DNA of 64,000 nt from contig VCMS01000149.1 of the NCBI GenBank assembly GCA_022539475.1, forward strand, positions 62,001 through 126,000, given 5' to 3'. Origin of the DNA: Gracilaria domingensis (Eukaryota; Rhodophyta; Florideophyceae; Gracilariales; Gracilariaceae). Within the stretch, counting starts at the first letter, position 1. Every line of letters begins with the position of its first letter. Below the pieces are notes generated by a model. The model ran no database searches and was not told the DNA's origin. It saw nothing but the letters and a program-made list of their open reading frames with translations. The position numbers were made by a program, and so were the translations under genes. Below, one piece after another: positions 11,201-20,860 of the stretch.

Positions 11201-11756
11201 ACTCGTGCTCAATACTGTTCGAGATGACGACTTGTTGCAAGAGGGACTGGCTCGCGAACTGATCAATCGCATTCAAAGGCTTCGGAAAAAGACCCAACTG
11301 AGACCAGAAGATCGCATTGAAGTTTTCATAGATACACATGACGAAAGCCTTTTATCCGTTTTATCGAACAAGGCTGATGTTTTCCGGGACTTGCGAGGCA
11401 GCAGCATCCCGTTGCCCATAAGCGCTATGTCCACTTCAAGTGTGGTTATAGCGAACGAAGCGGTTGAATCAATTGGGAATGTGACGCTTCGCATATGTCT
11501 TACAACCGCCTCCTTGAGCCCTAGTGCAAGCCGTATTGCACAAGTCTTAGGCGGCGACGTGAAAGCAGCAGAAACAGTTGCAAAATATATACGAAGCAGA
11601 GAACTAGGTGGCTTGAAGGGAATGAGAGACGCATCAGAGCAAGGGATTCACATTCGTCTGGCTATGGATGGAAAAACTGTGGAATGTGAGCTTGAAGTTG
11701 GCACTCATGTTTTCGAAAGTACAGCTGAGCGTATTGCGGCGGGTGCTCCCCCATAA
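8274..11756 (+). CDS. Isoleucyl-tRNA synthetase, cytosolic (eukaryotic) type
   Basis: Class I aminoacyl-tRNA synthetase that charges tRNA-Ile with isoleucine and edits misactivated valine. The 1160-residue protein carries the HIGH-type motif as HYGH (57-60), the family block GWDCHGLPIE (about 86-95), a large CP1 editing insertion (about 190-410), the WFESGSMPYSS block before the second half of the Rossmann fold, and the KMSKS-type motif as KMSKR (609-613), followed by the helical anticodon-binding domain (about 690-850) and a long eukaryotic C-terminal extension. There is no presequence before the MARLQDVPER start, which fits a cytosolic enzyme. The start was chosen because the first conserved block follows at once. 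One uninterrupted exon. It converges on the phosphate carrier. Confidence 0.96.
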   Translation: MARLQDVPERISFPDAEQSILRHWQDIDAFHTSNKLSEGRPVYSFYDGPPFATGLPHYGHLLAGTIKDTVTRFAYQTGHHVPRRFGWDCHGLPIEFEIEKQLGIKSKNEVLEFGIDKYNAECRKIVMRYAKEWEHVVNRLGRWIDFENDYKTLDTTFMESIWWVFKTLYDKDLVYKGFRVMPYSTGCTTPLSNFEAGLNYKEVDDPAVTVSFPIVDSDIPASFLAWTTTPWTLPSNLALCVNPEFDYVYVADEKSSQTYVLAESRLVQLYKNPKKKKGFEILKKVKGANLVGLRYKPLFDYFVEEMGDNAFRVLQDDYVTDSDGTGIVHQAPAFGEDDHRVCIANGVVEADADLPCPVDADGKFTTPVVDFEGLYIKDADKKIVAALKDAGRVIKNESVNHRYPFCWRSDTPLMQRAVPSWFVRVTEVKEKLVANNKETYWVPGFVQHNRFGTWLENARDWNVSRNRYWGTPLPIWTNEETGERIVIGSIKELEELSGDSGITDIHREHVDGIEIKSPKTGAVLRRVSEVFDCWFESGSMPYSSQHYPFEKDSEEAFKNSFPADFVAEGLDQTRGWFYTLMVLSTALFNKPAFKNCVVNGLVLAEDGKKMSKRLKNYPDPVHVFDSYGADALRLYLINSPVVRAEPLKFREDGVRDVVRDVMLPWFNALRFLVQNVRALEISSQCPVTIEDAVKYAEHKNQMDHWIDSALGSLTESVHEEMGAYRLYAVVPKLLSFIDSLTDWYVRLNRPRLKGLATVEEQRAALGTLGHVLLSLSRLMAPFAPFFADYTYQILKPMAPAELTMDSVHFLMLPSVNQDAVDKQFEVSVQHMRDAIVLGRFARWHREIPLKQPLKEAIVVHREQGVLDAIKSLEGYVKSELNIRTLKYSADESEYVILKADADGRVLGKKLGKSFKAVFKAVKDLSAEQVSRFEEEGKMEIAGHVLTTNDVKITRKLRDSFENGGDLQVEAQSDGLLLVLNTVRDDDLLQEGLARELINRIQRLRKKTQLRPEDRIEVFIDTHDESLLSVLSNKADVFRDLRGSSIPLPISAMSTSSVVIANEAVESIGNVTLRICLTTASLSPSASRIAQVLGGDVKAAETVAKYIRSRELGGLKGMRDASEQGIHIRLAMDGKTVECELEVGTHVFESTAERIAAGAPP

Positions 11757-12410
11757 GGGCTATCATGGAGCCTTGAAGAATAATCGCTCCCATTGATTAA
11801 CTTACAACACAGAGTTTAAGAGGTGTGGTGTACTGCAGAGAGGTTTCAGAAATCATGCACCGGGGGAATCTTGATATGTAAACCAAAATCTCAGTTCCAG
11901 TTCCAATTGCAAGGGTACTGTAGTTAAGCGTGAAAGATTCCTGGCCCTCCAAGCGAGAAAAAGCTTCCGCCGCTAGAAACGCTGGGCATCATAAATAGTT
12001 TTGTGTGCCCCCAGAGATAAGAGGTAACTGCCAGAGTCACAGGCTCGGACGTCGCATCATATCAGCCCCGATGTTGCAGATATTCAACCTTGTATTCTGT
12101 CGGAACTTACTGCAGCTTATCTTTAATAGGCTTACTCTGATCGATCGCTCCATCTATCCAGAGCTACAGGGGTAGAACATCTCCATTGGAGATGCTTGTA
12201 GCGTGAGCCTCGCATACCGGCACTGTAGAAAGCCGAAAACATGGAAAGCAAAATATTTTACACGCATCTACGAAGGTGATTCCGTTCCACGCCGATCTAC
12301 AAAGAGCAACTTCCCAGCGCTTTTGCTTTATTGAGAACAATATGTTGCGTGGCGAAATCAGATGAGTGCCCCAAAAATGCGCATAGCAGCGAAACGCGCA
12401 GAGAAAGGAG
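11757..12410. other. Intergenic region between convergent genes
   Basis: This stretch holds the 3' untranslated regions of the IleRS gene (+) and the phosphate carrier gene (-). I see no coding region, RNA gene or repeat that I can support. Confidence 0.5.
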
Positions 12411-13625
12411 TTACTTGCCGCCACTTGTTCCAAGACCTGAAAGGGTCTTGAAAGTATCATATATCCACCACTGCAAACCGGTCAGAGTACCGATCATAAT
12501 AATACGAGTGGTCAAGCCACGGGTCATGAGATTCATGAATCCAACCTCTGACGCAATCGTACCGATTGACTTGCCCTGGTTCTCGGCCTTACCAATCTGA
12601 GAAATGATGGAGTCCGCAGGGTGAGATACAATGGCGCAAGCAATACCAGCAGTGTAACCCGAAAGGAATGTAATACCAAGCTGAGCATTCTTCGAGTATG
12701 ATTCCCTCGGTTCAGTGAAGACACGCGTGTAGAACATTTCCACGGCCTTCTCGAAGAAATAGAATTTGCAAACCGTGTACGGGATTTGCCGACTCCAGAG
12801 TGGAACGAGGGAACCGAACGGGAACCGGGTCTCAGCGGCGTTGGCAGACATCTTCGAAAGAGCAGGACCAAATGCGATCGGCCAGGTGCCCGGAGGTGAA
12901 GTTTGAACCTTGACCTTGACCATTTCCATAGGGCATAGGGCAATATCGGCAAAGAACTCCGCAGACGCAGATCCTAAGCAGTAGATGACACCCTTGTACT
13001 TCTTAGCGTTTTCTTGTCCCACCATTGTGCTGTACATGTCCTTGAAGTACTCGTAGAGACCGAATTTGAAGAGTCCCTGCATGGAATAACCAATGAGAGT
13101 GGGGAACCAACCCTTCCACACTCCTTTGGCTCCTTCTTCGGCAACGAGAATGCGAAGGCCGGACGTAAGCCCGCTATACTTCTTAGGGTCAACTTGCATG
13201 TTGCACTTGGTGACATCAAGAGGCGTAACAGCCGCATGCGTGAGACCGCACGCAAGGGCGCCGCCGATCATACACTTAACGTAGTAGTCGTTGGTATGCG
13301 GGGGGGTGTGCGACCATCTCGAGTTCCATTTCTCGCCTTCGGCCACCGAGGAAGCAACGATCTTCGTGAATGGGGAGGTGCCAGCAAGCGCTGTATAAGT
13401 AGGGTTAGTATTCGCTCTAAAGAACGCAGAGTTCGGGTAGGTGTATACAGCGGATGCAAGACCCCCGCTAGCCGCGGCAGCTTGCTCGTAGAGAGGAGAT
13501 TTGAAGTGCATATTGAACGCTGTCCGCGAAAAACAAACGGAAGGCGAGCGAGTGTGGTTATGAGATGGTTGGATCGGAGCGCGGAGGAATGCTGAAGAGG
13601 ATGCGTTTAGGATCGGCGGGAACAA
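12411..13625 (-). CDS. Mitochondrial phosphate carrier (SLC25A3/PIC type)
   Basis: Inner-membrane carrier importing phosphate with a proton for oxidative phosphorylation. The protein has three tandem carrier repeats with signatures PLDVTK (135-140), PMEMVK (232-237) and a degenerate PADSII (336-341), the last being usual for phosphate carriers. The segment GLTHAAVTPLDVTKCNMQVD and its continuation through KYSGL are close to the plant, fungal and animal PiC consensus, which sets it apart from other SLC25 members. The longest frame starts at 13625, giving 404 residues; an internal ATG at 13511 (MHFKSPLYEQ) gives 366 residues and may be the true start. The roughly 110 residues before repeat 1 are longer than a minimal carrier and could be a cleavable presequence, as in animal PiC. 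Confidence 0.92.
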   Translation of the reverse strand: MFPPILNASSSAFLRAPIQPSHNHTRSPSVCFSRTAFNMHFKSPLYEQAAAASGGLASAVYTYPNSAFFRANTNPTYTALAGTSPFTKIVASSVAEGEKWNSRWSHTPPHTNDYYVKCMIGGALACGLTHAAVTPLDVTKCNMQVDPKKYSGLTSGLRILVAEEGAKGVWKGWFPTLIGYSMQGLFKFGLYEYFKDMYSTMVGQENAKKYKGVIYCLGSASAEFFADIALCPMEMVKVKVQTSPPGTWPIAFGPALSKMSANAAETRFPFGSLVPLWSRQIPYTVCKFYFFEKAVEMFYTRVFTEPRESYSKNAQLGITFLSGYTAGIACAIVSHPADSIISQIGKAENQGKSIGTIASEVGFMNLMTRGLTTRIIMIGTLTGLQWWIYDTFKTLSGLGTSGGK

Positions 13626-14308
13626 CGTCGATCGGCAGACTTACATCGGTGGCTGTGGTGGGCCAACGGTAAAGAAGTTGCTTGGTTGAGGATTTTGGGT
13701 GCTGAATCAGAATGCCGCGTCAGTTCGCTGGGGCGCCATTCTTCGTTGCCGACCACGAACATCCAACTGCGCATTTTTGGGGGCGCCCCTATGGCCCGCA
13801 ACGTGCTGGTCCTGAGCACGCCACCTGGCCAGGTGTCGCGCTTTTGTTGGATCGCATCATGTGAGTTGAGCAGCATCGGTAGCAATCAAGCAACCATTAC
13901 ACGCCAGGTGTCCCATACCAAACATATCGACCAATCACCTCACGGCAATGAAAAGTTCGGTACCTAACGAGAAGTTATGAGCTCGTCTTCGAGACCGGAT
14001 AGAATCCAGTCCATGGGACCAGTTCTGCTCCCCTGCTCTTTAAGAGTAATGGGTTCATGCGCAAGTCAGAAGCCTGTGTAGAGAATGAATGTGAATTGAT
14101 AAGACAAGCTCGTCTTACAAAAAAAAACACGTTTCAGAATGCAGTTATCTGGAGAACAGACCAGTGCGATTGAACTCGGCTGTTAGATTATATAGCTCCC
14201 CATTCAAACTACCTAGCACTAAAGAGTTGATGGAAACGTTAACAGGCTTGCGATACTTTAGACAACTACAAATGAACGAATGAGCACAAGGACGAATCAA
14301 GGCCTTCA
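13626..14308. other. Intergenic region, phosphate carrier promoter and flippase 3' end
   Basis: Both flanking genes are on the minus strand, so the left part should hold the phosphate carrier promoter and the right part the 3' untranslated region of the flippase gene. I see no gene here and no clear TATA box. Confidence 0.5.
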
Positions 14309-17300
14309 TCAAGGCCCTCTTTCAACGTCATCTTCATCGCTAGAAACGTGTGCGGCATAGCCTCCTGCTTCCTCTTGTTCATCCAAACGCTGATAGCGGT
14401 CCTCAACGAGCACAGCACCATCGCTAATGGCGCGACGGTGCTTGCCCCGTTGTCCGACGTCAACGTCAGCGAAATCAGATGCCGAGAAGAGCGGTCCACT
14501 CGGGTCCCTGCTTCTGTCAATATTTCTGCTGTCCTCTCCACGCGCCACGACCCGATCAGCATGTCCTCTTACCCATGCACTTGTCATGACTTCTCGATCC
14601 TCGACATCGTTCATGTCACCAGTTTTTACGCCCTGTACATCCAGTTCCGTATCACTACCACTGCGCTTTAGAACTCGCATGCGCTTCCTTCGTACTCCAC
14701 GCGGGGAGTGGAAAGTATGTCTGAGAACAGCGCCAGTCTCACCAGCGTCGAAGTTGAAACCAGAGAATTGATACTCCCGTTCTCCTTTGTACAGTCTAAC
14801 AGGGCCTGAAGGGGTGGTCGGCCTATTTGGATCATAGCTTGGAGCCCGGTGGAGTGGCTTCTCCGGTTCCCCAGTGATTTCTTCTCGAGTTAGTCCAGAG
14901 CGCAACATCCTTTGTACCGTCATTTTCAGATTTGGTCGCCTTCTCCTCTTACTGTATTTCCACAATAAAGTAGGTGTAACCGTTACAACAGGGATCAATA
15001 GAACTACCAGCCAAAATCGAGCGTCAGCGAATACGCGATGAGTCACTGCATATAGCGGTGGCGAAAGCCTTCCTGTTAAAGCAATAGGTCGCCATGAGAA
15101 CAATGAACCAAACAAGAACCACGATAGAAAAGACACCACAAATAAAGATGCCGTTAGTTTCGTCCAGGAACTCTGATATACAAGAAGCGTTACATGGACA
15201 TTGAAGATTACAGCAGAAAACACAACTGTTCCAAATGGCCACATTCCGAAGAGCTGACCGTTGCGAGACCGAATATCCCCAAAGCCCCAGAAACAAATAA
15301 AGAATATGACAGCTGACTGCCATAGAGCTGCGCTCAACCAGCTCATGAACACTCTGAAATTGTAGGCCGTGTTGCGTTGACCTTTAGAATATATCTCTGG
15401 AAATGCAAGAGCGTACTCAGCCGACAGTTCTTGGTCAAAAATACCAAGAACAACAGGAGGTAAGGCAGTCAGAACGACGTTGTACAATCCGCCCATCCAT
15501 GGATCAAGTAGTGGTTGACCAGAATATGCTGACTGAGTAGCCCAATAGATCTCACAAAGTGTCAAACATGCATTCTTATAGATCGTGTAGAGAACCAGTT
15601 TGGAAAGGCGTTTGTAATTCCATCTGCCATGGACCAGCATCAGACGCCCTAAAAAGCGGAATTGCGATAAAGAATAGTCGGACGCCAGCTTCGCTTCCTG
15701 TCCTTCAAGTCCAACAATTCCTACACCAACATGAGCAGCTTGGATCATACCCACGTCGTTAGCACCATCTCCGATTGCAAGAGTTACTTCATTGGGCACA
15801 TGCTTTCTTACTAGTTCAACTATCTCTGTCTTCTGCTTTGGACTTACTCGGCAAGCAATGACAGATCGCGCTTTGTGCGTCACGACCATCAATTTCTTTT
15901 GGAGCTCTTCCTCCAAAGCATAATGAAGTGTTTGGCCGTCAATAACCATACCAAGCTTTTTCTCCATGCTGCGATCTGACTGCACCAATGCACCCCACCT
16001 CCCAAGGGCTCTGTCGAGCTGCGCAGCAGTGTCTTCAAGATTGTCTTCATTAATGATCACGACATCCATACCCTCATCAATTGCACCGCAGGAAAGACCA
16101 ATGTTGATCGCTGTCTCCTGCTTATCTCCAGTCAGCACCCAGACTTTGACTCCAGCTCTTTCCAATTTGCGTAGAGTATCAGGTACTCCTTCTTGTAACT
16201 TGTCTTCAATGGCGGTGGCACCCAGTAAAGTTAGATTTCGCTCAACTTCATCAGCAACCCTTGCCATAGCGCCCTCTCGATCGTTCATCTCCGAGGCTGC
16301 AATACGATAGCGATGATGCCAGTCCTCAAACCAATCATCGTCTAGGTTAGCATACGCAAGACAAAGGGTTCGCAGACCCTCAACCGCAAACTCATGAAGA
16401 TGTCTCTCGGTTGTCTCGTATGCCTCTTGTTGGCCGGATGCTAACCTCTCGAATATAATTGCGTCGGCTCCCTTGGTGTAAATGCGCACCTGACCTTGAG
16501 GGTCCCTAGTGATAACACTCATCCTCTTACGAGTTGAGTCAAATTCGATTGTCTCCAGCAAAGTGTGCGTTTCAGCTCTGCCAAACACGTCAACAACTGT
16601 ATCTCTATTCGACCTCGACAGATACGTAAATCCTTGAGCTCTTGCAGCTTGCACTAATGCAGCCTCATCAGGAGAGGATGCTTGATAGTTTAAGATAGTT
16701 CCACCGCTTCCGGATTCTCCAAGAGAGCTTGATTGGCGCCGGGTACCGTCTTCAGCACTCCCTGTTGCTTTGCTCTGGTTCGTCATCAGAGATGCAACGC
16801 TCTCTCGAGAAGGGTCATTTTGGGTCCCTAAATCAGTTGTGACCCGGCTTTGTTCCTTGTTTCGGCGTTTTCTCTTCATGCGTTGACGAATTCCGCTACT
16901 AGTTTCGCTCGACTCCGTATTATGCTCACTAGCTTGATCGTTAGCTTGGACGTGTTCAGCAACGACCGAGTGACATATCGCCAGAAGGCGGAAAGACATA
17001 TCAGCGTTTTCAAGTTCATCAACGGAAAAGTTGCGGACTGCAGATGACTCTGGACCCGCTTGCAATGCTTCTTTGAGGTCTCGAAGGCTAGTCGCTCCTG
17101 CATTGGGACTCTCACCCATTTCATATACGCGCCCACCGAGCGAGCACTTCTTAAATTCCATTCGATTGGCAGTAAGCGTACCCGTCTTGTCAGTGAACAG
17201 GTGCTGAACAACACCAAGTTCCTCGTTCAGATTTGAGGTTCGTACTTCTGTTTTGATGTCTGTTTCGGGATCAATCATGTTGCGATCCCGTTCAATGAAG

Positions 17301-18859
17301 TACACTTGGAACCCTCTAACTATTTCCATCGACACATAGAGTGATATAGGAATCAATGCTGAAAAGGTCAAAAAGAACGTGAAGAAACGTAAGAACGAGT
17401 CTAAGGAACCACACCCGTCCCTCTCTAGAAGATACCACGCACGCGGTCTGTCTCTATCAAAAAGCTGTTCACAGATGCGACTGTTCTGGATCGTAAGCGC
17501 AACTACAACGCATATCTGAAGCACGAGAGATAAGAAGTAGTGCCGGTTTGTCTCTCTTTCGAGCTTGGAGTTCTTCCTCGGCCTCGGTTTCATGTTCTGC
17601 ATCAGTTTTGTATCCCTCCCGGTGTTAACGACGATTCCCATTACCCAGTCCGTATTCCTCAGGGAAGAACCGCGAATCATGATGTTCTCTGGACCTAAAG
17701 CAATAGGCTCTATCTCATCGGGGGGTACGCCACTCTTTTCGATATATATGCGCCCATTGAACTTGTACAACCTGTCATTCGGAGTCTCGCACTCAATTCG
17801 CCCCCGAACCAAAAGGGCCGATGATTCTGATTTAAAAGTGTCACGGAGCTCCTGCGGGACCGCTTTAACCTTCAAATTGCTTTCACCATCAAGCTGCTTA
17901 GTTTCAATGTAAGCTATACCTTCGTCATTAGAGCACGCAACGAGAACAAGATCGGCGGGAAGGTGTTCTGTTTCACGTATTTTGAGAATATCGCCGACTC
18001 GCACCGACGCCCACGGATCCTCTTCGCGTGAACTTCCAACGACGTGGGTGACGGCGCGATTCACGCGTCGATCCTCTTTGTATCGATTGTAATCTTCTAA
18101 GCCTTCTTTCACACCAGAGATGATAACAACGACGGCCAGTACCCACAGCGTAGAGTAACGACCAACAGTGAAAATAGGAGATACAGCATCGATAGTATAG
18201 CCGATACCGACCATGAGAAAGTAGGCATTACTGAAGCGAGTGAATTGTTCGTAAAGGAAGAGAGGCAACGCGCTCCACAAGGAGTACTTGGTAGTAGAAA
18301 CGTAGTTAGAGGGGAAGTGAGAGTTTGCAGAGTCATCGTTAATGCGGACAGTTCGAAACTCAGGCTCGTGTGCCCTTCGCCTCAACGCGTGCAAACCGGC
18401 GCCCGATAAGCTAGATATACGCGTCCCCGCACCATCATCACTTTCTTGATCACTGCCTTCACCTGGAGCTCGCTTGCCGCCGAAGCCAGTAATCGCAGCC
18501 AGACTGGGCAGGCGGCCAACCTTTGCGAAACCGGCAGCTCTTGTGACAGCGCGCTCGCCAAGAACATGAGCACGTTGTAAGGACTTGTCGGCCATTCCAG
18601 CCAGCTCGCGTGCAGAAAGCCTGGGAAGAAAGGAGGGGGGGTTGTGGTCGGCATCCTGCGACGACACGGGGTGATGAGAGGCTCCATGAAGACGGCCAGC
18701 AAGGCGTTCGGCGTCATCGTCGCCAAGCATCATGTAGGAGGGCGTGGGGTCTGGCTGAGGCGGAGGCTCGTCGACGGGGTTGAGGCGGAAGCCGACGCGG
18801 CGCTTCTCGCGACCGCGGTCGCGATTTGACATGGTCAGTGGAGGTAGAGAATCATGCAC
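14309..18859 (-). CDS. P4-type ATPase, phospholipid flippase
   Basis: P4-ATPases move aminophospholipids from the outer to the cytosolic leaflet of late-secretory and plasma membranes, usually with a CDC50 partner. The 1516-residue protein has an N-terminal disordered extension (about 1-165), TM1-2 (about 196-250), the actuator loop with DGES (324-327; usually DGET), the P4 signature PISL in TM4 (504-507), the phosphorylated aspartate in DKTGT (557-561), a serine/charged insertion (about 635-735), the GDGANDVG hinge (about residue 1030), TM5-10 (about 1085-1310) and a long basic tail. The DGES change keeps the catalytic glutamate. ATG 18859 gives the longest product; the second ATG at 18832 (MSNRDRGREKR) is equally plausible. 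No presequence is seen. Confidence 0.95.
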   Translation of the reverse strand: MHDSLPPLTMSNRDRGREKRRVGFRLNPVDEPPPQPDPTPSYMMLGDDDAERLAGRLHGASHHPVSSQDADHNPPSFLPRLSARELAGMADKSLQRAHVLGERAVTRAAGFAKVGRLPSLAAITGFGGKRAPGEGSDQESDDGAGTRISSLSGAGLHALRRRAHEPEFRTVRINDDSANSHFPSNYVSTTKYSLWSALPLFLYEQFTRFSNAYFLMVGIGYTIDAVSPIFTVGRYSTLWVLAVVVIISGVKEGLEDYNRYKEDRRVNRAVTHVVGSSREEDPWASVRVGDILKIRETEHLPADLVLVACSNDEGIAYIETKQLDGESNLKVKAVPQELRDTFKSESSALLVRGRIECETPNDRLYKFNGRIYIEKSGVPPDEIEPIALGPENIMIRGSSLRNTDWVMGIVVNTGRDTKLMQNMKPRPRKNSKLERETNRHYFLSLVLQICVVVALTIQNSRICEQLFDRDRPRAWYLLERDGCGSLDSFLRFFTFFLTFSALIPISLYVSMEIVRGFQVYFIERDRNMIDPETDIKTEVRTSNLNEELGVVQHLFTDKTGTLTANRMEFKKCSLGGRVYEMGESPNAGATSLRDLKEALQAGPESSAVRNFSVDELENADMSFRLLAICHSVVAEHVQANDQASEHNTESSETSSGIRQRMKRKRRNKEQSRVTTDLGTQNDPSRESVASLMTNQSKATGSAEDGTRRQSSSLGESGSGGTILNYQASSPDEAALVQAARAQGFTYLSRSNRDTVVDVFGRAETHTLLETIEFDSTRKRMSVITRDPQGQVRIYTKGADAIIFERLASGQQEAYETTERHLHEFAVEGLRTLCLAYANLDDDWFEDWHHRYRIAASEMNDREGAMARVADEVERNLTLLGATAIEDKLQEGVPDTLRKLERAGVKVWVLTGDKQETAINIGLSCGAIDEGMDVVIINEDNLEDTAAQLDRALGRWGALVQSDRSMEKKLGMVIDGQTLHYALEEELQKKLMVVTHKARSVIACRVSPKQKTEIVELVRKHVPNEVTLAIGDGANDVGMIQAAHVGVGIVGLEGQEAKLASDYSLSQFRFLGRLMLVHGRWNYKRLSKLVLYTIYKNACLTLCEIYWATQSAYSGQPLLDPWMGGLYNVVLTALPPVVLGIFDQELSAEYALAFPEIYSKGQRNTAYNFRVFMSWLSAALWQSAVIFFICFWGFGDIRSRNGQLFGMWPFGTVVFSAVIFNVHVTLLVYQSSWTKLTASLFVVSFLSWFLFGSLFSWRPIALTGRLSPPLYAVTHRVFADARFWLVVLLIPVVTVTPTLLWKYSKRRRRPNLKMTVQRMLRSGLTREEITGEPEKPLHRAPSYDPNRPTTPSGPVRLYKGEREYQFSGFNFDAGETGAVLRHTFHSPRGVRRKRMRVLKRSGSDTELDVQGVKTGDMNDVEDREVMTSAWVRGHADRVVARGEDSRNIDRSRDPSGPLFSASDFADVDVGQRGKHRRAISDGAVLVEDRYQRLDEQEEAGGYAAHVSSDEDDVERGP

Positions 18860-18883
18860 AGAGGAGTGGGGTCGCGAACAGGT

Positions 18884-19114
18884 GGTGGTGGGGGTGGGGG
18901 CGGTGGATGGGGGCGACGGAGGGGCAGACCAGAGTTAGTAAAGCAGAATGAAGACGAGAAGGGGTAGAATTGGAGCGGTGGATGGGGGCGACGGAGGGGC
19001 AGACCAGAGTTAGTAAAGCAGAATGAAGACGAGAAGGGGTAGAATTGGAGCGGTGAGGGTTGCGAGTGGTCACGGAGAGGGCGGGGTGCGGATTCCAGGG
19101 GGGGGGGGGGGGGG
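18884..19114 (+). promoter_or_regulatory. G-rich promoter-proximal tracts, including G17
   Basis: On the + strand (template-side for the minus-strand flippase) a series of G runs, such as GGTGGTGGGGGTGGGGGCGG, occupies about 18884-18925. A run of 17 consecutive G lies at 19098-19114. Four or more closely spaced runs of at least three G can form a quadruplex. Function is inferred from position only. Confidence 0.55.
18901..19050. repeat. Perfect 75-bp tandem duplication upstream of the flippase gene
   Basis: Bases 18901-18975 and 18976-19050 are identical, and a 5-base start of a third unit follows at 19051. It lies 42 bp beyond the longest flippase start, so it doubles part of the likely promoter or 5' untranslated region. 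Perfect identity points to a recent event or to an assembly artefact. Confidence 0.9.
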
Positions 19115-19762
19115 AAGGGACGGTCGTGGAAAGGCGCAGCAGGTGGCGAAGTGGCTGTCATGCGGAGGGTTCGTGAGGAAGCGCAGCAAGCTGTTGACAG
19201 TGCCAATCATAGTCCAGCCGAACAGCAGCAACACCCGTGCAGCGGCGGCCCACTGGCGCAACGCGCCCCATTTCTGCACAGCTGTTGTCATTTCGTCACG
19301 CCACACCGCGGCGCCCAGTTTGAACTTTTGAGATCGATTGCTTATGCTGTAAGCGCCGCTTGCCCAACCGCGCGCGCCAGCGTGGGGCTCGACGTTCCAG
19401 CTGCACACGTGTCGCCAGCCTGCGCCACCGTGTAAGCTGCCAAGCCGCTCTTGGCTCATGCGCTTTCTACAGCAGGATAACAGGCCTCTCCGCTGATAAG
19501 AGTGCTCTGCAACTTGCAGGCTGCACGCGTTGCTGCGGCTTCATTCGTTGTTCTTATCTCCGTAGGTTACGAGAGAATCTTCAGCATCATCGTCTAGAAA
19601 CTTTTACGTACAATCAACCCCAGCAGGCGCCAATAGCGGCTCCTTCTCCATTCAATAGGCACACCGCGCTCATATGGGAAGAGATATCAGCACTCTCGCC
19701 ATCGTGTTATGTACATCGCGCGCTCCCCCACATCAGTACCATCTCAACAAGCCTCACACCCC

Positions 19763-20398
19763 TCACCGCTCATGCGAAGTCCTTCCCCCCATTAGCCACT
19801 TCCCTGCCGCGCTTTGCGGTGCGTTAGCGTCCACCGCTGCCGGCCAGGACCGCGTCGGTCTTAGCGACAGCGACTTACCGCTTGGCGTAAAGCGGATAGA
19901 ATGCTCCCCTTCCAAATCGCGCTTGTGTGAAAACACCTTGACCGTGTCGTGAAACGACACTTGTTTCGCTGACCCAGACGACTCTGTTGACAGCGACGCT
20001 GACGATGAGCTCGAGCACTCGTCTGCCGTTGTGCGCGTGTCACAGTGCTCGCATGACGTTGCTTCCAGCTTCTGATTGAGCACAGTGTTCTCGCGAGTTC
20101 GTCTCGAAGTGCCAGGATGTAAGTCTTCCACAAAGCTCTGGATGAACGGGTTGCTTCTCAGCTTCAACCAAAACCTCGACAGCGTCACAGACACCCGCTT
20201 CCGCACCACAGCTGAGAGCGACCCCGATGCACTGCCCAACGGTTTGCAGGTGCACTTGGCCTCCTCATCTGCGCCTGCCACCGCACTCGCTGAGGTTACG
20301 TTTGTATCCATTTGCCCCACGTACAATCTCTGCCTCCGCACTTGATAACAGTGATCGAACCCTTGAACTCGGTATACTGCTGGCGGAGATCGTGCCAC
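19763..20398 (-). CDS. Possible small serine-rich protein with an RVxF-like motif
   Basis: A 211-codon frame that I do not recognise as a known family. It may start at 20398 or at the second ATG at 20311 (MDTNVTSASA). It has a cysteine pair CTC near 49-51, a serine-rich stretch (129-143), and near the C-terminus KQVSF (145-149), which fits the [RK]x[VI]x[FW] docking pattern for protein phosphatase 1, followed by HDTVKVFSHKR. It lies upstream of the flippase gene in the same orientation, and several shorter frames overlap it on the other strand, so a chance open frame cannot be excluded. Between 19115 and 19762 I see nothing else I can support. Confidence 0.4.
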   Translation of the reverse strand: MARSPPAVYRVQGFDHCYQVRRQRLYVGQMDTNVTSASAVAGADEEAKCTCKPLGSASGSLSAVVRKRVSVTLSRFWLKLRSNPFIQSFVEDLHPGTSRRTRENTVLNQKLEATSCEHCDTRTTADECSSSSSASLSTESSGSAKQVSFHDTVKVFSHKRDLEGEHSIRFTPSGKSLSLRPTRSWPAAVDANAPQSAAGKWLMGGRTSHER

Positions 20399-20766
20399 TC
20401 TACAGCATCAAGTAGCGTAATTTTGGCACGTAACGTGCTGAGATTAACTTCGAGTCTTGGAACATCGTTTCACTAGCTGTTTATCGGCACTGCACATCGA
20501 ATGATAGCCTTCCGACATGCCCCTTCGGCTCGACCACATGCTGTGGTGCGGTTATTTCGCAATGGCCGCGCAAATACCGCCTTTCCAGCCAAGAGAACGA
20601 ACCGAACTACGCAAGAAACGTTTCGAATAATATTGTGCCAAGTTGCACAACTGTCTGAGACAGCCTGTCTCCCAACGTGTCCAAACATTGATGATCATCG
20701 GGAAGAGGAGCACTGGAACGCAACGTCCCCATACTTGGGAAATAATCTCTAATCTGGGATACATAA

Positions 20767-20860
20767 GAGCACCCCTATCAGCCTAGGCAAATCTGAGAGC
20801 TAAAAAGCTAAAATGCCAAGCTCAGATTTGGCTTTTTCCTACGCACCCCTATCCCCCGAA
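20767..20860 (+). repeat. Left terminal and subterminal inverted repeat of Harbinger copy 1
   Basis: Outer motif AGCACCCCTATCAGCC at 20768, second occurrence of CACCCCTATC about 71 bp further in. It matches the reverse complement of the right end. Confidence 0.75.

Noticed and set aside
13014-13595. 193-codon + strand frame inside the phosphate carrier gene
   Set aside because: It is the antisense shadow of a clearly conserved gene.
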